Source of the DNA: Megaustenia siamemsis
Lineage: Eukaryota; Mollusca; Gastropoda; Stylommatophora; Ariophantidae
Direction: 5' to 3'
Assembly (NCBI GenBank): GCA_032433765.1
Contig: JAVIAB010000102.1
Coordinates: forward strand, 7,304,007-7,368,006
Length of the DNA: 64,000 bases
Below the pieces are notes generated by a model. The model searched no databases and was not told the DNA's origin. It saw only the letters and a program-made list of their open reading frames with translations. Below, one piece after another: positions 21,954-33,754 of this stretch (positions within the stretch are counted from its first letter, which is position 1; each line of letters starts with the position of its first letter). A program made the translations under genes and the position numbers.

Positions 21954-22112
21954 TAAATGGGTACAGGATTGTTTTTTTCTGGGAAAGTAAAGCGTCACGG
22001 GCGTAATACCGACCACATTATCCTAAAAATCATGTGTCGCAAAAAAAAAAATATGGTCACTAATACCATATTCCCTATACGCCACTTGGCGTGACGGGGG
22101 TACTTGACTTTG
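21954..22112 (+). mobile_element. SINE-A, right part of the split copy
   Basis: Runs from TTAAATGGGTACAGGAT to the hairpin ACGCCACTTGGCGT and GGGGGTACTTGAC. Confidence 0.88.
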
Positions 22113-22121
22113 ATTTGAGCG

Positions 22122-22385
22122 TTAACTCTTTCAGTACGGAAGCTTTTTTATCAACGCAACGGAAGAGATTTCAGAGGTAAATTTGTTCATGGTTTTAAGA
22201 ATAAATCTACATATTTTTATATAACACATAACATGTTATATAGGAATAGATAAATGAACAAGGTATTAGATTTGACCATGACCAAGATGATAAAAGACAT
22301 GTAAAAAGAATATGGTTTGATGACAGTGTACACTAATCAAATTAAGAGTGACGCACTGTGCGGCGAAACGTACGCAAAGAGTTAA
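22122..22385. mobile_element. MITE-2, TTAA-flanked
   Basis: 264 bp from TTAA to TTAA, with inverted ends TTAACTCTTTCAGTACG and CGTACGCAAAGAGTTAA. The interior resembles MITE-1 (GAGATTTCAGAGG / GAGATTTTAAGAG, and GTGACGCACTGTGCGGCGAA). It is non-coding. Confidence 0.8.
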
Positions 22386-22540
22386 CTCTTTCTATACGTT
22401 CTGACGCATTGAGCGTCATGCTGATTTTGTTTACATTACTTTTATCATCTTGGTATTGGTGAAATCTAATATCTTGTTCGATTATCTGAAAGTTATTATA
22501 TAATATTTTATGTGTTAGGTAAATATAAATATATAGATTG

Positions 22541-22582
<42 letters not shown>

Positions 22583-23130
22583 AGTCACTCCCTGCGATCA
22601 AGACTCAATGAGAGTAGGATTCCAGACTCTCTCATGAAGTCAGCTGTCTGTTTAAGTGAATCGATTGCCCCCATATAGCTTCTCTTCCAGGGAGGTGGGT
22701 GTGGACCACATTGCTCTTCTCAGGTCTGTGTACTGGGGGCAATCCTGTAGAACATGTTTTGTAGTCATATTGTCCAGTGTACAGTGGCATAGGCTGGTAG
22801 TTCCTATTTTGAATTTGGTGAACATGTGATTTCTCATTCTATTGTGGCCAGTGCGTAGGCGAAGTATGATGACTTGATCCCTCCTTGATAGTTGGTGGTA
22901 TCCGTCACTCTCGTTATGCTTTGGGTGTTCTCGTTTCCATTTTTCATGGTACTGACCTTTGAGGATGGATTTGGCTTCATCATAACTGAGCGGATGGTTC
23001 TCTTGTGGTAATCTCCCTCCCTCTTTAGCTAATTTGTCTGCTCAAAAAAGGACTGATTCTGATAACCATGAAAACCGTCTCTGGAATCTCTTCAATTGAT
23101 TTTATAAAACTTCCGTACGACAAGAGTTAA
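22382..23130. mobile_element. MITE-3, TTAA-flanked, carrying a nested LINE
   Basis: It starts at the TTAA shared with MITE-2 (TTAACTCTTTCTATACGTT) and ends near TTCCGTACGACAAGAGTTAA (23127-23130). It is related to MITE-2 in inverted orientation. The interior is split by an nLTR-6 fragment with its (CT)n tract at 22541-23090. Confidence 0.6.
22541..23090 (-). pseudogene. nLTR-6 (I-type) LINE 3' fragment with (CT)n/(GA)n tail
   Basis: The minus-strand frame 22837-22652 reads HVLQDCPQYTDLRRAMW and then LEEKLYGG, the conserved tail after the RNase H domain in I-type elements. The 3' end merges into (CT)n at 22541-22580. The upstream part (22870-23090) keeps family sequence in broken frames. Confidence 0.8.
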
Positions 23131-23458
23131 TGAAATATTCAATTTTTTAGGCAAGATATCACCAATGATGTATATCAAGGAAACAGCAGAAGAAGATAAA
23201 TGGTCAAAACACTTGCGTGACGGGTCCACTTCTGATGATCAGATTGCCTCCTGCTGCGAAGCTGTGTACAAATAGTCTCCTACTACAAGGAAACAGTTCT
23301 ACAAGGACAAGAAAAACGGGCGCACTACACAATCTTCATTCCAACGTTGTGCTACCAATACCGGACGTGGATGCAAGTAAACAAAAGAGGAAGAAAGAAA
23401 ATATACTTCGAAGCAAAATGTCTTTAAATCATGACAGGAAGCGAACATAGTAAAAGAA
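23131..23458 (+). other. Mixed remnant, including a short nLTR-4 piece
   Basis: Mostly unassigned. Bases 23325-23385 resemble the nLTR-4 ORF2 frame (IPTLCYQY-like, CTTCATTCCAACGTTGTGCT). Nothing is intact. Confidence 0.4.
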
Positions 23459-23709
23459 AAGTAAAGTAACCCCGTCACGCCATGTGACGTATAGGGAATA
23501 TGGTGTTAGTGACCATCAATTTTACACACCTTCAGCACATGATTTTTGGGGTAATGTGGTCGGTACTACGCCCGTGCCGCTTTACTTTCCCAGAAAAAAA
23601 ATCAGGTACCAATTTAAGGCTGGGTGAACCCGGAAGCTGTCGGTTGGGATGGAACCCTACCCCTTGTCCTTTGTAGTCCTGTTCACTAACCACTGAGCTA
23701 TCGCGGCTC
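23459..23709 (-). mobile_element. SINE-A, full length
   Basis: Complete copy, flanked by GCGAACATAGTA on both sides (23440s and 23710s) as target duplication. Confidence 0.93.
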
Positions 23710-23734
23710 AGCGAACATAGTAGACTGAGGAAAA

Positions 23735-24210
23735 TCCATTGTCCCATAGATACAACACTTTTCTTTTTTCTTCTTTCCTTCCTCATCTGCTTTTCAGCGT
23801 CGAGGGGGGATATAATTTGCTGTCTATTGAACTTCAGTTCGCCTCTGCTGCTGTTATGTTTCCTAGTGCTTCTAAAAATCCATCGATCCATCTTTTTCGT
23901 GGTCGACCCTTGGGTCTGGTGTTCTCACAACGTTTGCTGAAGGCTCGTTGTGTTGTGTTTTGATCTTTCTGCCTTGTCAGTGGTCAAACTATCTCTTCTA
24001 TCTGTTGTTTCTTTATATATTGTATGACAAGGGTTGTGCCTAGCTTTTTTCTCAGTTCTTCATTTCTGATTTTATCTCTCAGACTGTTTCCTGTCATTCG
24101 TTTAACACATTTCATCTCTGTAGATGCTATTTTTCTTATTGTTCTTGCATCTAGGGTCCAGGTCTGGCATTGGTAGCACAACGTTGGGAGGAAGATTGTA
24201 TACAACAAAA
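23735..24210 (-). pseudogene. nLTR-4 LINE ORF2 C-terminus and 3' end
   Basis: The 3' end is TTCAGCGTCGAGGGGGGATA as written on the plus strand. Upstream on the minus strand lies TLDARTIRKIASTEMKCVKR and MTGNSLRDKIRNEELRKK (24200-24010). Same family as the better-preserved 26345-27110, but truncated and frameshifted. Confidence 0.85.
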
Positions 24211-24329
24211 GATACAACGCTGCAGATAAAAAATATATGGGACACTGCAAGAATTACAACAAAAAAACAGTAAAACAGTTTAGACAGGAAACGATATTGT
24301 TGATAATGACAATACTTCAGGGAAACGAA

Positions 24330-24572
24330 AGACAGAGACAGAAAAACAGACACACTACAGAAAGAGAGACAGACAGAAAAAAATAAGGACGGACAGACAG
24401 AAATACAAACAGATAGACAGAAAGACAGACAGGCAGAACGACAAAAAGATAGACAAACAAAAAGACAGACAGACAGAAAGACAGACAGAAAGACAGGCAG
24501 AAAGACAGACAGAAAGACAGAAAGACAAAAAGACAGACAAACAGAAAGACAGACAGAAAGACAGACAAACAA
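24330..24572. repeat. (GACA)n / GACAGAAA array
   Basis: An imperfect tetranucleotide array. The antisense strand gives Cys/Leu/Ser/Val/Phe frames of up to 180 codons that are not genes. Confidence 0.95.
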
Positions 24573-24645
24573 ATCACAGGAAGCATCCCGAGAATTAGTT
24601 ACTAAATAAAAGCTAAAGTCAATCTCCACCGCTAAATATGTCATG

Positions 24646-24862
24646 TGCCTGTGCGGCTGGCGGAGGCGGTATCTTGTTCGCCTTCAGACCATAAGAACGT
24701 GGGTTCGAATCCTGGTAGGGTGAGAAGTTTATTTAATATCTGGGGTGAAATCAAAACTCAGACCCGTACACCTCGTGCCGGCTCCATTAGACAAGCGTCC
24801 TTTGGTCCTATAAGTCCCCGCAGCCGCAGCAGGACCCCCCCCCCCCATGTTAATGTTGAAAG
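24646..24862 (+). mobile_element. SINE-B copy
   Basis: Head GTGCGGCTGGCGGAGGCGG, B box GGGTTCGAATCCTGG, and a body with CCTATAAGTCCCCGCAGC. It ends at a C-run (24834-24845). It is the relative of 7335-7560. Confidence 0.7.
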
Positions 24863-24876
24863 GTAGAACAAATCTC

Positions 24877-25490
24877 ATCATCATCATGTGCCATACCGGT
24901 TGGCGTAGGCGATCATGTCCTTCCACAATCTTCTATCTACGGTGCATAGTATCAGTTCTGTTGTTGACTGTTTTCAATGCCATGACACCAAGCTGTCCAG
25001 TATTTTCTCTCTTTGTCGTTCGCGATCTCTCTTTCCTTCTATTTTGCCAGTTGTAACCAAGTATTCCAACTTTCCTCTTCTCATGATGTGCCCGAAAATG
25101 GTGATTGTTTCTTTCTGATGTTTTTTTAGGAGTTCCCTTTTTGTGTTGGCCTCTTTGAGAATGTCCTCATTGGTCTTTTTAGTTATCCAGAAAACTTTCA
25201 ACATTTTTCTGATAAATCCCATCTCTGTGGCCTCTAATCGTCTTTTCATTTGTTTGTCCACTGTCCCTTATTCGCTTCCATAGGTCAGAATTGGTTCTAT
25301 ATAGCACCGATGAACTCTCTTTCTCATTTCTATTGACATAGATTTGTAACATAAGATATTTTTCATTTCCTGAAATGTTATTTTGGCCTGAGCTATTCTG
25401 CTTTTTATTTCTGTGGTGCATCTTCCATTTGATGTTATTATTGTGGCCAATTATTTGACGCGTTGCACTTGTTTCAGACTTGTCCTGTCA
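24877..25490 (-). pseudogene. nLTR-2 LINE ORF2 C-terminus and 3' end
   Basis: The tail ATCATCATCATGTGCCATACC marks the 3' end. On the minus strand, broken frames (25450-25268, 25261-24974) encode ITSNGRCTTEIKSRIAQAK, VHRCYIEPILTYGSE, ATEMGFIRKMLKVFW and GHIMRRGKLEYLVTTGK. This is the longest nLTR-2 copy here. The reverse transcriptase itself is missing. Confidence 0.87.
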
Positions 25491-25664
25491 AATTTATAAA
25501 CAACAAATGAATGGTTTGGCCATTTGGTAACATATAAAGATCGAGACTCGAAAAGACTAGTCTTAAACAAAAGCTTAACACATAACATTATGTCCTTCAA
25601 TGGAATTAGTGTATTTTAGTTAGTTCGTTTGAGTTTACACAACGATTTGATAGAAGAAGGGAAG
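25491..25664. other. Unassigned AT-rich spacer
   Basis: Nothing recognised. Confidence 0.35.
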
Positions 25665-26235
25665 TACCTGAAAGAAAGAAAAAAAGAAAGAAGTAAAGAA
25701 AGAAAGAAACAGAAAGAAAAAAAGAAAAAAGGATAGAAAGAAAGGAAGAAGTAAAGAAAGAAAGAAACAGAAAGAAAGAAAGAAAAAAGGAAAGAAAGAA
25801 AAGAAAGAAAGGAAGAAGTAAAGAAAGAAAGAAACAGAAAGAAAGAAAGAAAAAAGGAAAGAAAGGAAGAAGTAAAGAAAGAAAGAAACAGAAAGAAAGA
25901 AAGAAAAAAGGAAAGACAGAAAGAAGTAAATAAAGAAAGAAACAGAAAGAAAGAAAGAAAAAAGGAAAGAAAGAAAGGAAGAAGTAAAGAAAGAAAGAAA
26001 CAGAAAGAAAGAAAGAAAAAAGGAAAGAAAGAAAGAAGTAAATAAAGAAAGAAACAGAAAGAAAGAAAGAAAAAAGGAAAGAAAAAAAGGAAGAAGTAAA
26101 GAAAGAAAGAAACAGAAAGAAAGAAAGAAAAAAGGAAAAAAAGAAAGAAGCAAAGAAAGAAAGAAACAGAAAGAAAGAAAAAAGGAAAGAAAGAAAGGAA
26201 GAAAAAAGAAAGAAAGAAAATAGCGGAAGGAAGGA
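25665..26235. repeat. GAAA-rich array with about 56-60-bp unit
   Basis: The unit is roughly AAGAAGTAAAGAAAGAAAG, AAACAGAAAGAAAGAAAG and AAAAAAGGAAAG, repeated about ten times. Antisense Phe/Leu/Ser frames of about 250 codons are artefacts. Confidence 0.95.
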
Positions 26236-26344
26236 AGATTTAAAAATGAAAAGTCGGAAGATAGAAGAAATGAATGAAAGAAACAAAGGGAAGAAAAATT
26301 GGGAAGAAAGAAAGAAATTGAGATATAAAAATACAGATATAAAT

Positions 26345-27110
26345 AGATGAAACAAATGAGGACCTGCAAGAACATATCAACATGCTAAACAACACTTGTA
26401 AACAATACAACATGAAGATCAACATAAACAAAACTGAAGTAATGGCAATAGCGAGAAAGAAGGAAAAACTAAACGTCATAATAGATAATATGACCCTGAA
26501 GCAAGTAGACAATTTTAAATATCTGGGTAGCAGGTTAACACAAGACAATAACCAAGAGACAGAGATAGATATAAGGTGTAACAAAGCATGCCAAGTTATA
26601 GGCCAAGTATCAACACTATTGAAAAACAAAGCAATAACTACGGAAGCAAAAAGGGCAATATACAAATCAATTTTTCTTCCAACTCTGTGCTATCAGTGCC
26701 AGAATTGGACGCTGGACTCTAGAACAATAAGAAAGATAACGACCACCGAAATGAAATGTGTCAGAAGAATGACAGGAAACAGCTTAAGGGACAGAGTAAG
26801 AAACACCGACCTGAGGAAGAAACTCGAAATTGAACCAGCCATCGAATACATAAAGAAACAACAGATAAATTGGTTCTACCACATAACAAGACAAGAAGAA
26901 CTAACAATGACTCAAAGAGCCATAAACAAACGCTACGAAAACGCCAGATTAAGAGGAAGACCGAGAAAGAGATGGATAAAGACAATACTAGAGTCACTAG
27001 GAGGGATAACATCAGAAGAGGCCAACAGAAGAGCAAAGAATCGCAGATTGTATCTCCCCTCGACGCCAACGGCAGCAGAGGAAGGATAGAAGAAGAAGAA
27101 GAGTAAATAG
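26345..27110 (+). pseudogene. nLTR-4 LINE ORF2 C-terminal half, best-preserved copy
   Basis: An uninterrupted 235-codon frame (26382-27089) covers the thumb and C-terminal region of an RTE-like ORF2. It opens just after the palm domain with KININKTEVMAIARKKEK, then VDNFKYLGSRLTQDNNQETE, IFLPTLCYQCQNWTLDSRTI, MTGNSLRDRVRNTDLRKK, WFYHITRQEELTMTQRAINK and GRPRKRW. The catalytic reverse transcriptase motifs and endonuclease are absent because the copy is 5'-truncated at the GAAA array. The full element would nick DNA and reverse-transcribe its own mRNA. The 3' end is CCCCTCGACGCCAACGGCAG then an AGAAGAAGAAGAAG tail. It is a recent fragment by its open frame. Confidence 0.88.
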
Positions 27111-27207
27111 AGGGAAGAAAGAAAGAAAGAATTGGGGGGAAGAAAGAAAGTATAGAAATAAAGAAGAAAAGAAAGAAAGAAACAAACAAACAAACAAAAG
27201 AAATAAA

Positions 27208-27240
<33 letters not shown>

Positions 27241-28415
27241 GAAGGAAGAAAGAAAGAAAGAAAGGAAGAAAGAAAGAAAGAAAGAAATGGAGATAGATAT
27301 AAGGAAAACATAATTAGAGGGGAAGAAAGAAAGAAGAAAGTATAGAATGAAAGAAGGCAGAAAAGAAAGAAACAAACAAACAAACAAAAGAAAGAAAGAA
27401 GGAAAGAAAGAAAGAAAATAGCGGAAGGAAAGAAGATTTTAAAAAAATGAAAAGCCGGAAGAAAGAAAAAAATGAATGAAAAAACCATACAATGGGAAGA
27501 AGATAGAGAGAAGAAAGAAAGAAATGGAGATATAAAGGAAAACTAATAAATAGAGGGAAGAAAGAAAGAGTTATGGAAGAAAGAAAGAAGAAAGTATAGA
27601 AGGAAAGAAAGAAAGAAAGAAATGGAGATTTAAGGAAAAAATAATTAGAGGGAAAGAAAGAAAGAAAAAAAGAAAGAAAGAAAGAAAGAAAATAGCGGAA
27701 GGAAGAAAAATAAAACAAAAAAGTCGGAAAAAAGAAAAATGAAAGAAAGCAAGAAACATGCAAATGGAGGAAAATTGGGGGAAGAAAGAAAGAAAGATTT
27801 AAAGGAAAAAAATTAGGGGAAAGAAATGGCGATATAAAGGAAAAAAATTTTTTACAGGGAAGAGATATAGAAGAAAGTATGGAAATGAAGAAGAAAATAA
27901 AGAAAGAAAGAAAGAAAGAAAGAAAGAATTAGGGGGGAAGAAAGATAGAAGAAAGTATAGAAATGAAGAAGAAAATAAAGAAAGAAAGAAAGAAAGAAAG
28001 AAGGAAAGAAAGAAAGAAAGAAAGAATTAGGGGGGAAGAAAGATAGAAGAAAGTATAGAATGAAGAAGAAAAAAATAAGAAAGAAAGAAAGAAAGAAAGA
28101 AAGAAGGAAAGAAAGAAAGAAAGAATTAGGGGGAAGAAAGATAGAAGAAAGTATAGAAATGAAGAAGAAAATAAAGAAAGAAATAATGAAAGAAAGAAAG
28201 AAAGAAAGAAGAAAGAAAGAAGGAAAGAAAGAAAGAAAGAATGAGAGAAAGAAAGAAAGAAAAAAGAAAAAAAAAAAAAAGAAAGAAATGAAGATATAAA
28301 GGAAAAAAATAATTATATGGAAAAAAAGAAAGAAAGAAAGAATAAAGAAAGAAATATAAAAACGGAACGAAACAGAGGAAGGTAAGAAAAAAGGAAAGAA
28401 AGAAAGCGAATAAGT
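27111..28415. repeat. GAAA-rich array, second block
   Basis: (GAAA)n is interrupted by recurrent modules such as AATTAGGGGGGAAGAAAGAT and AGAAGAAAGTATAGAAATGA, at spacings of about 100 bp (27930, 28030, 28125). A/G-rich on the plus strand. All ORFs are artefacts. Confidence 0.95.
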
Positions 28416-28456
28416 AGAAGTCAAATCTGAATCAAAAGTACATTGTAATTAAGTCC

Positions 28457-29134
<678 letters not shown>

Positions 29135-31732
29135 CATCTCTCTCTCTCTCCCCCACATCTCTCTCTCGTCCCACACGTCTCTCGCCCCCCCCCACATCTC
29201 TCTCTCCTCCCCCACATCTCTCTCGCCCCCCCCCCCACATATCTTTCTCGTCCACCACATCTCTCTCTCGTCCCCCACATCTCTCTCTTTCACTCTCGTC
29301 CCCCACATCTCTCTCTTTCACTCTCGCCCCCACATCTCTCTCTTTTTCTCTTTTGCCCTCTCTCTCGTCCCCCACCTCTTTCTCGTCCCCCGCATCTCTC
29401 TCGCTCCCACTTCTCTCTCGTCCCCCACATCTCTCTCTTTCTCTCTCGCCCCCACATCTCTCTCTTTTTCTCTTTCGCCCTCTCTCTCGCCCCCACATTT
29501 CTCTCTTTTTCTCTTTCGCCCTCCACATCGCCCTCCACATTCTCTCTTTTTCTCTTTCGCCTTTCCATCGTCCCCCCACATCTCTCTCTCGCCCCCACAT
29601 CTGTCTCTCTCGTCCCCCACATCTCTCTCTTTCTCTCTCGCCACCCTCCCCAAATCTCTCTTTCTCTCTCGCCCCCAATTCTCTCTCTTTTTCTCTTTCG
29701 CCCTCTCCCCACCCACATCTCACTTTCTCTCTCGCCCCCACATCTCTCTCTTTTTCTCTTTCGCCCTCTCTCTCGCACCCCAAATCTCGCTCTTTTTCTC
29801 TTTCACCCTCTCTCTCGTCCCCACATGTCTCTCTCGTATCCCACATCTCTATCTCTTTCTCTCTTGCCCCCCACATCTCTCTCTTTCTCTGTCGCCTCCA
29901 CATCTCTCTCTTTCTCTGTCGCCTCCACATCTCTCTCTTTCCCTGTCGCTTCCACATCTCTATCTTTCGCCCTCTCTCTCGCCCCCCACATCTCTCTCTT
30001 TCTCTGTCGCCTCCACATCTCTATCTTTCGCCCTCTCTCTCGCCCCCCACATCTCTCTCTTTCTCTGTCGTCTCCACATCTCTCTCTTTCTCTGTCGCCT
30101 CCACATCTCTATCTTTCGCCCTCTCTCTCGCCCCCCACATCTCTCTCTTTCTCTGTCGCCTCCACATCTCTATCTTTCGCCCTCTCTCTCGCCCCCCCCC
30201 CCACATCTCTCTCTTTCTCTGTCGCTTCCACATCTCTATCTTTCGCCCTCTCTCTCGCCCCCCACATCTTTCTCTTTCTCTGTCGCTTCCACATCTCTAT
30301 CTTTCGCCCTCTCTCTCGCCCCCCACATCTCTCTCTTTCTCTGTCGCTTCCACATCTCTATCTTTCGCCCTCTCTCTCGCCCCCCCCACATCTCTCTCTT
30401 TCTCTGTCGCCTCCACATCTCTATCTTTCGCCCTCTCTCTCGCCCCCCACATCTCTCTCTTTCTCTGTCACCTCCACATCTCTCTCTTTCTCTGTCGCCT
30501 CCACATCTTTATCTTTCGCCCTCTCTCTCGCCCCCCACATCTCTCTCTTTCTCTGTCGCCTCCACATCTCTATCTTTCGCCCTCTCTCTCGCCCCCCACA
30601 TCTCTCTCTTTCTCTGTCGTCTCCACATCTCTCTCTTTCTCTGTCGCCTCCCCATCTCTATCTTTCGCCCTCTCTCTCGCCCCCCACATCTCTCTCTTTC
30701 TCTGTCGCCTCCACATCTCTATCTTTCGCCCTCTCTCTCGCCCCCCACATCTCTCTCTTTCTCTGTCGCCTCCACATCTCTATCTTTCGCCCTCTCTCTC
30801 GCCCCCCACATCTCTCTCTTTCTCTGTCGCTTCCACATCTCTATCTTTCGCCCTCTCTCTCGCCCCCCACATCTCTCTCTTTCTCTGTCGCTTCCACATC
30901 TCTATCTTTCGCCCTCTCTCTCGCCCCCCCCCCACATCTCTCTCTTTCTCTGTCGCTTCCACATTTCTATCTTTCGCCCTCTCTCTCGCCCCCCCCCACA
31001 TCTCTCTCTTTCTCTGTCGCCTCCACATCTCTATCTTTAGCCCTCTCTCTGGCCCCCCCCCCCACATCTCTCTCTTTCTCTGTCACCTCCACATCTCTCT
31101 CTTTTTCTGTCGCCTCCACATCTTTATCTTTCACCCTCTCTCTCGCCCCCCACATCTCTCTCTCTTTCTCTGTCGCCTCCACATCTCTATCTTTCGCCCT
31201 CTCTCTCGCCCCCCACATCTCTCTCTTTCTCTCGCGCCTTCCACATCTCTCACTCTTTCTTTCCCGCCCCCAACATCTCCCCCTCTTTCTCTCTCGCCCC
31301 CACATCTCTCTTTTTCTCTTTCGCCCTCTCTCTCACCCCCCCCCCAATCTCTCTCTCTCTTTCTATCGCCCCCACATCTCTCTCTTTCACCCTCGCCCCC
31401 CACATCTCTCTCTTTCTCTTTCGCCCCCACATCTCTCTCTCTTTCTCTTTCGCCCTCTATTTCGCCCTCTCTTTCGCTCCACAAATTTCTCTCTCTTTCT
31501 CTCTCGCTCCCCCACATCTCTCTCTCTTTCTCTCTCTCTTTTTCTCGCCTCCCATTTCTCTCTTTTTCTCTCACCCCCAATATTTATCTCTCTTTCTCTC
31601 TCGTTCTCCTCGCATCTCTCTCTTTCTCTCTCTTTCTCTCTCTCGCCCCAATCTTTCTCTCCCTTTCTCTCTCGCTCCCCCACATCTCTCTCTTTCTCTC
31701 TCTTTCCCTCCCCCACACCCCCTTTCTCTCTT
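29135..31732. repeat. CT-rich array with 61-62-bp core unit, 2.6 kb
   Basis: The central part (29870-31240) repeats CCCCCACATCTCTCTCTTTC, TCTGTCGCCTCCACATCTCT and ATCTTTCGCCCTCTCTCTCG with variable C-runs. Flanks are looser CT/C-run repeats. Pyrimidine bias leaves an 878-codon plus-strand frame and many Arg/Glu/Lys-rich minus frames open. No domain is recognisable, and I regard all as non-coding. Confidence 0.95.
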
Positions 31733-32170
31733 TTTGAATCCACTGTAAAAAAAAAAATTATTTCCATTATTATTTTAAAATCTCTCCTAAACACATGACG
31801 TATCCATCTCCAAATCCCTCCCATTATCAATGTGTTTACTTCTTATCGATTACATTTCTGTAGCAGATCTTCCTCGCTGACTTTTATTAGCCCCAAACAA
31901 CACCCTAAGAATGTCCCCTCAGGCAAGTTATATGTAACATAAGCAGTCTTAATGATTTATCTTCTATTATTTTACTGCATACATCAACACATAAAACACA
32001 GAATGTACTCTGTTTTCATAAGTCCTTACTAGTAACAGTATGTTTAGTCAGCACAATATTGGTTATAATTTGATATTTCTGTCAGATTGGCGTTGTTAAT
32101 CTCAGAGATAAATCATTCACATGTGTAAATATGTTGCATACACACATGTTGTATATACATGTATAAGATG
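31733..32170. other. Unassigned AT-rich sequence
   Basis: Nothing recognised before the (ATC)n tail of the next LINE at 32173. Confidence 0.4.
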
Positions 32171-32172
32171 TA

Positions 32173-33754
32173 TCATCATCATCATCAAGTACCGGGCCTA
32201 CTGGCGTAGGTGATCATGTCTCTCCACAACTGTCGATCTCGACAGTTCTTTATCATTTCTGTTGTTGACCTTCTACCAAGCCATTCTCTTAAACTGTCTG
32301 TTATTGTTTCTCTTTGTTTCCTTCTATCTCTTCGTCCCTCAATTTTTCCAGTTGTTACAATATATTCCAGCTGTTCCCTTCTCATTACATGGCCAAAAAT
32401 GATGATTGTTTCTTCCTAATATTGGAAATTAGCTCTCTTTTTGCTTTGACCTATTTCAGAACATGTACATTTCTCTTCTTAGCTGTCCATGGTACTCTCA
32501 ACATTCTTCTGTAAAACCACATTTCTACAGACTCCAGTGATTTTCTTGTCTGCTGTCCTATTGTTGTTCCCAAACATTTAAATTCATTTACCTGTTTTAA
32601 TATTGTTCCACTTGTCTTTATTTTGCACTGAGGTAATGTCTTTTTCTTTGTTGTTACCATGTCTGTCTTTTTGCTATTAAGGCTGAGTCCTTTATTGTTT
32701 GCTTTCTTCCACTATAATGTCCAACATTTCTTGTAACTCATTTTCACTCTTAGCGATTAATACTGAGTCATCAGCATACATTAGATTATTTATATTATGA
32801 CCTCCAATTGTTATTCCAGGCATGCCCCTTATGGATCTTAAAATAATCTCACTATAAATATTAAACAAATCTGGTGACAGCACACAACCTTGTCTAACAC
32901 CCTGTTTTATTTGTTGAAACATTACCAATTGGTTTCCAGTTCTTATGGTCGCTGTTTGTTGCCAGTACATGTTCTTTATTATTCTTAGATCTTTGCTGTC
33001 TACGTTTATGTTTTCTAAAATGTTGATTATTTCTTGGTGCTTTACTTTGTCAAATGCCTTGGTGTAATCTATGAAACATAGGTATAGATCTGTTTTCACC
33101 TCTATGGCTCTTTCTACTAAAGATCGTATGATATAAATGGCATTGCTTGTTCCTTTATCTCTAACAAAACCACACTGTTCTTTGCTAATTTCTGGACTGA
33201 TTTTGTTTCGCACTCTTCGCATGATGATACTTAGTAATATCTTAGTCATATGACTCATAAGGCTTATTGTGCGATAATCATCGCATTCAATCGCACCCGA
33301 TTTCTTTGGTAGGGCTATGAATATTGATTTGAGCATGTCGTCTGGTATATATCCGCTGTTGTAGATATCATTCAATATTTTTGTTATGATTTCTATTCCA
33401 AAATCACCCATGGCTTCAACCTCTTCTTTAGTTATATTATCTGGTCCAGGAGCTTTACCTGCTTTCATATTGCGCAAGGCGTCTTCCACTTCTTCTCTGA
33501 GTATTTCTGGTCCTTCTCCATTATCCTTAATATTTACTTCCGTTCGTTCATCATTATAAAGATCTTTAATGTATTCTGTCCATCGTTCCCTTATGTTTTC
33601 TTGACCAATCAACAGTTCTCCTTCCTTTGATCTTAGACATAGAGTTTTTGATTGCGTTTTTCTTCCTGTTAATTCCTCAATTTGTTTGTATATAGTTTTA
33701 GCATCCCCTTTTTGTTGCATTTCATTTTCTTTGCATCTCTCTTTTAGCCATGCT
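32173..33754 (-). pseudogene. nLTR-1 LINE ORF2, reverse transcriptase to 3' end, split by the Polinton
   Basis: On the minus strand, 33754-32692 encodes a nearly complete non-LTR reverse transcriptase of about 350 codons. It has fingers with NMKAGKAPGPDNI, motif A region LYLCFIDYTKAFDKVKH, motif B region QGVRQGCVLSPDLFNIYSE and catalytic box LMYADDSVLIA. A stop near 32692 ends the frame. The following C-terminal part (32690-32180) is in broken frames with an internal deletion after FKCLGTT, and ends in an (ATC)n tail. The reading frame enters from the Polinton boundary: its upstream continuation is at 45139-45440. The element would have encoded an endonuclease/reverse transcriptase for target-primed insertion. 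It is dead. Confidence 0.92.
33749..33754. repeat. Target site duplication, left (CATGCT)
   Basis: The six bases CATGCT directly precede the left TIR and recur directly after the right TIR at 45133-45138. Six bp is the standard Polinton/Maverick duplication length. Confidence 0.95.
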
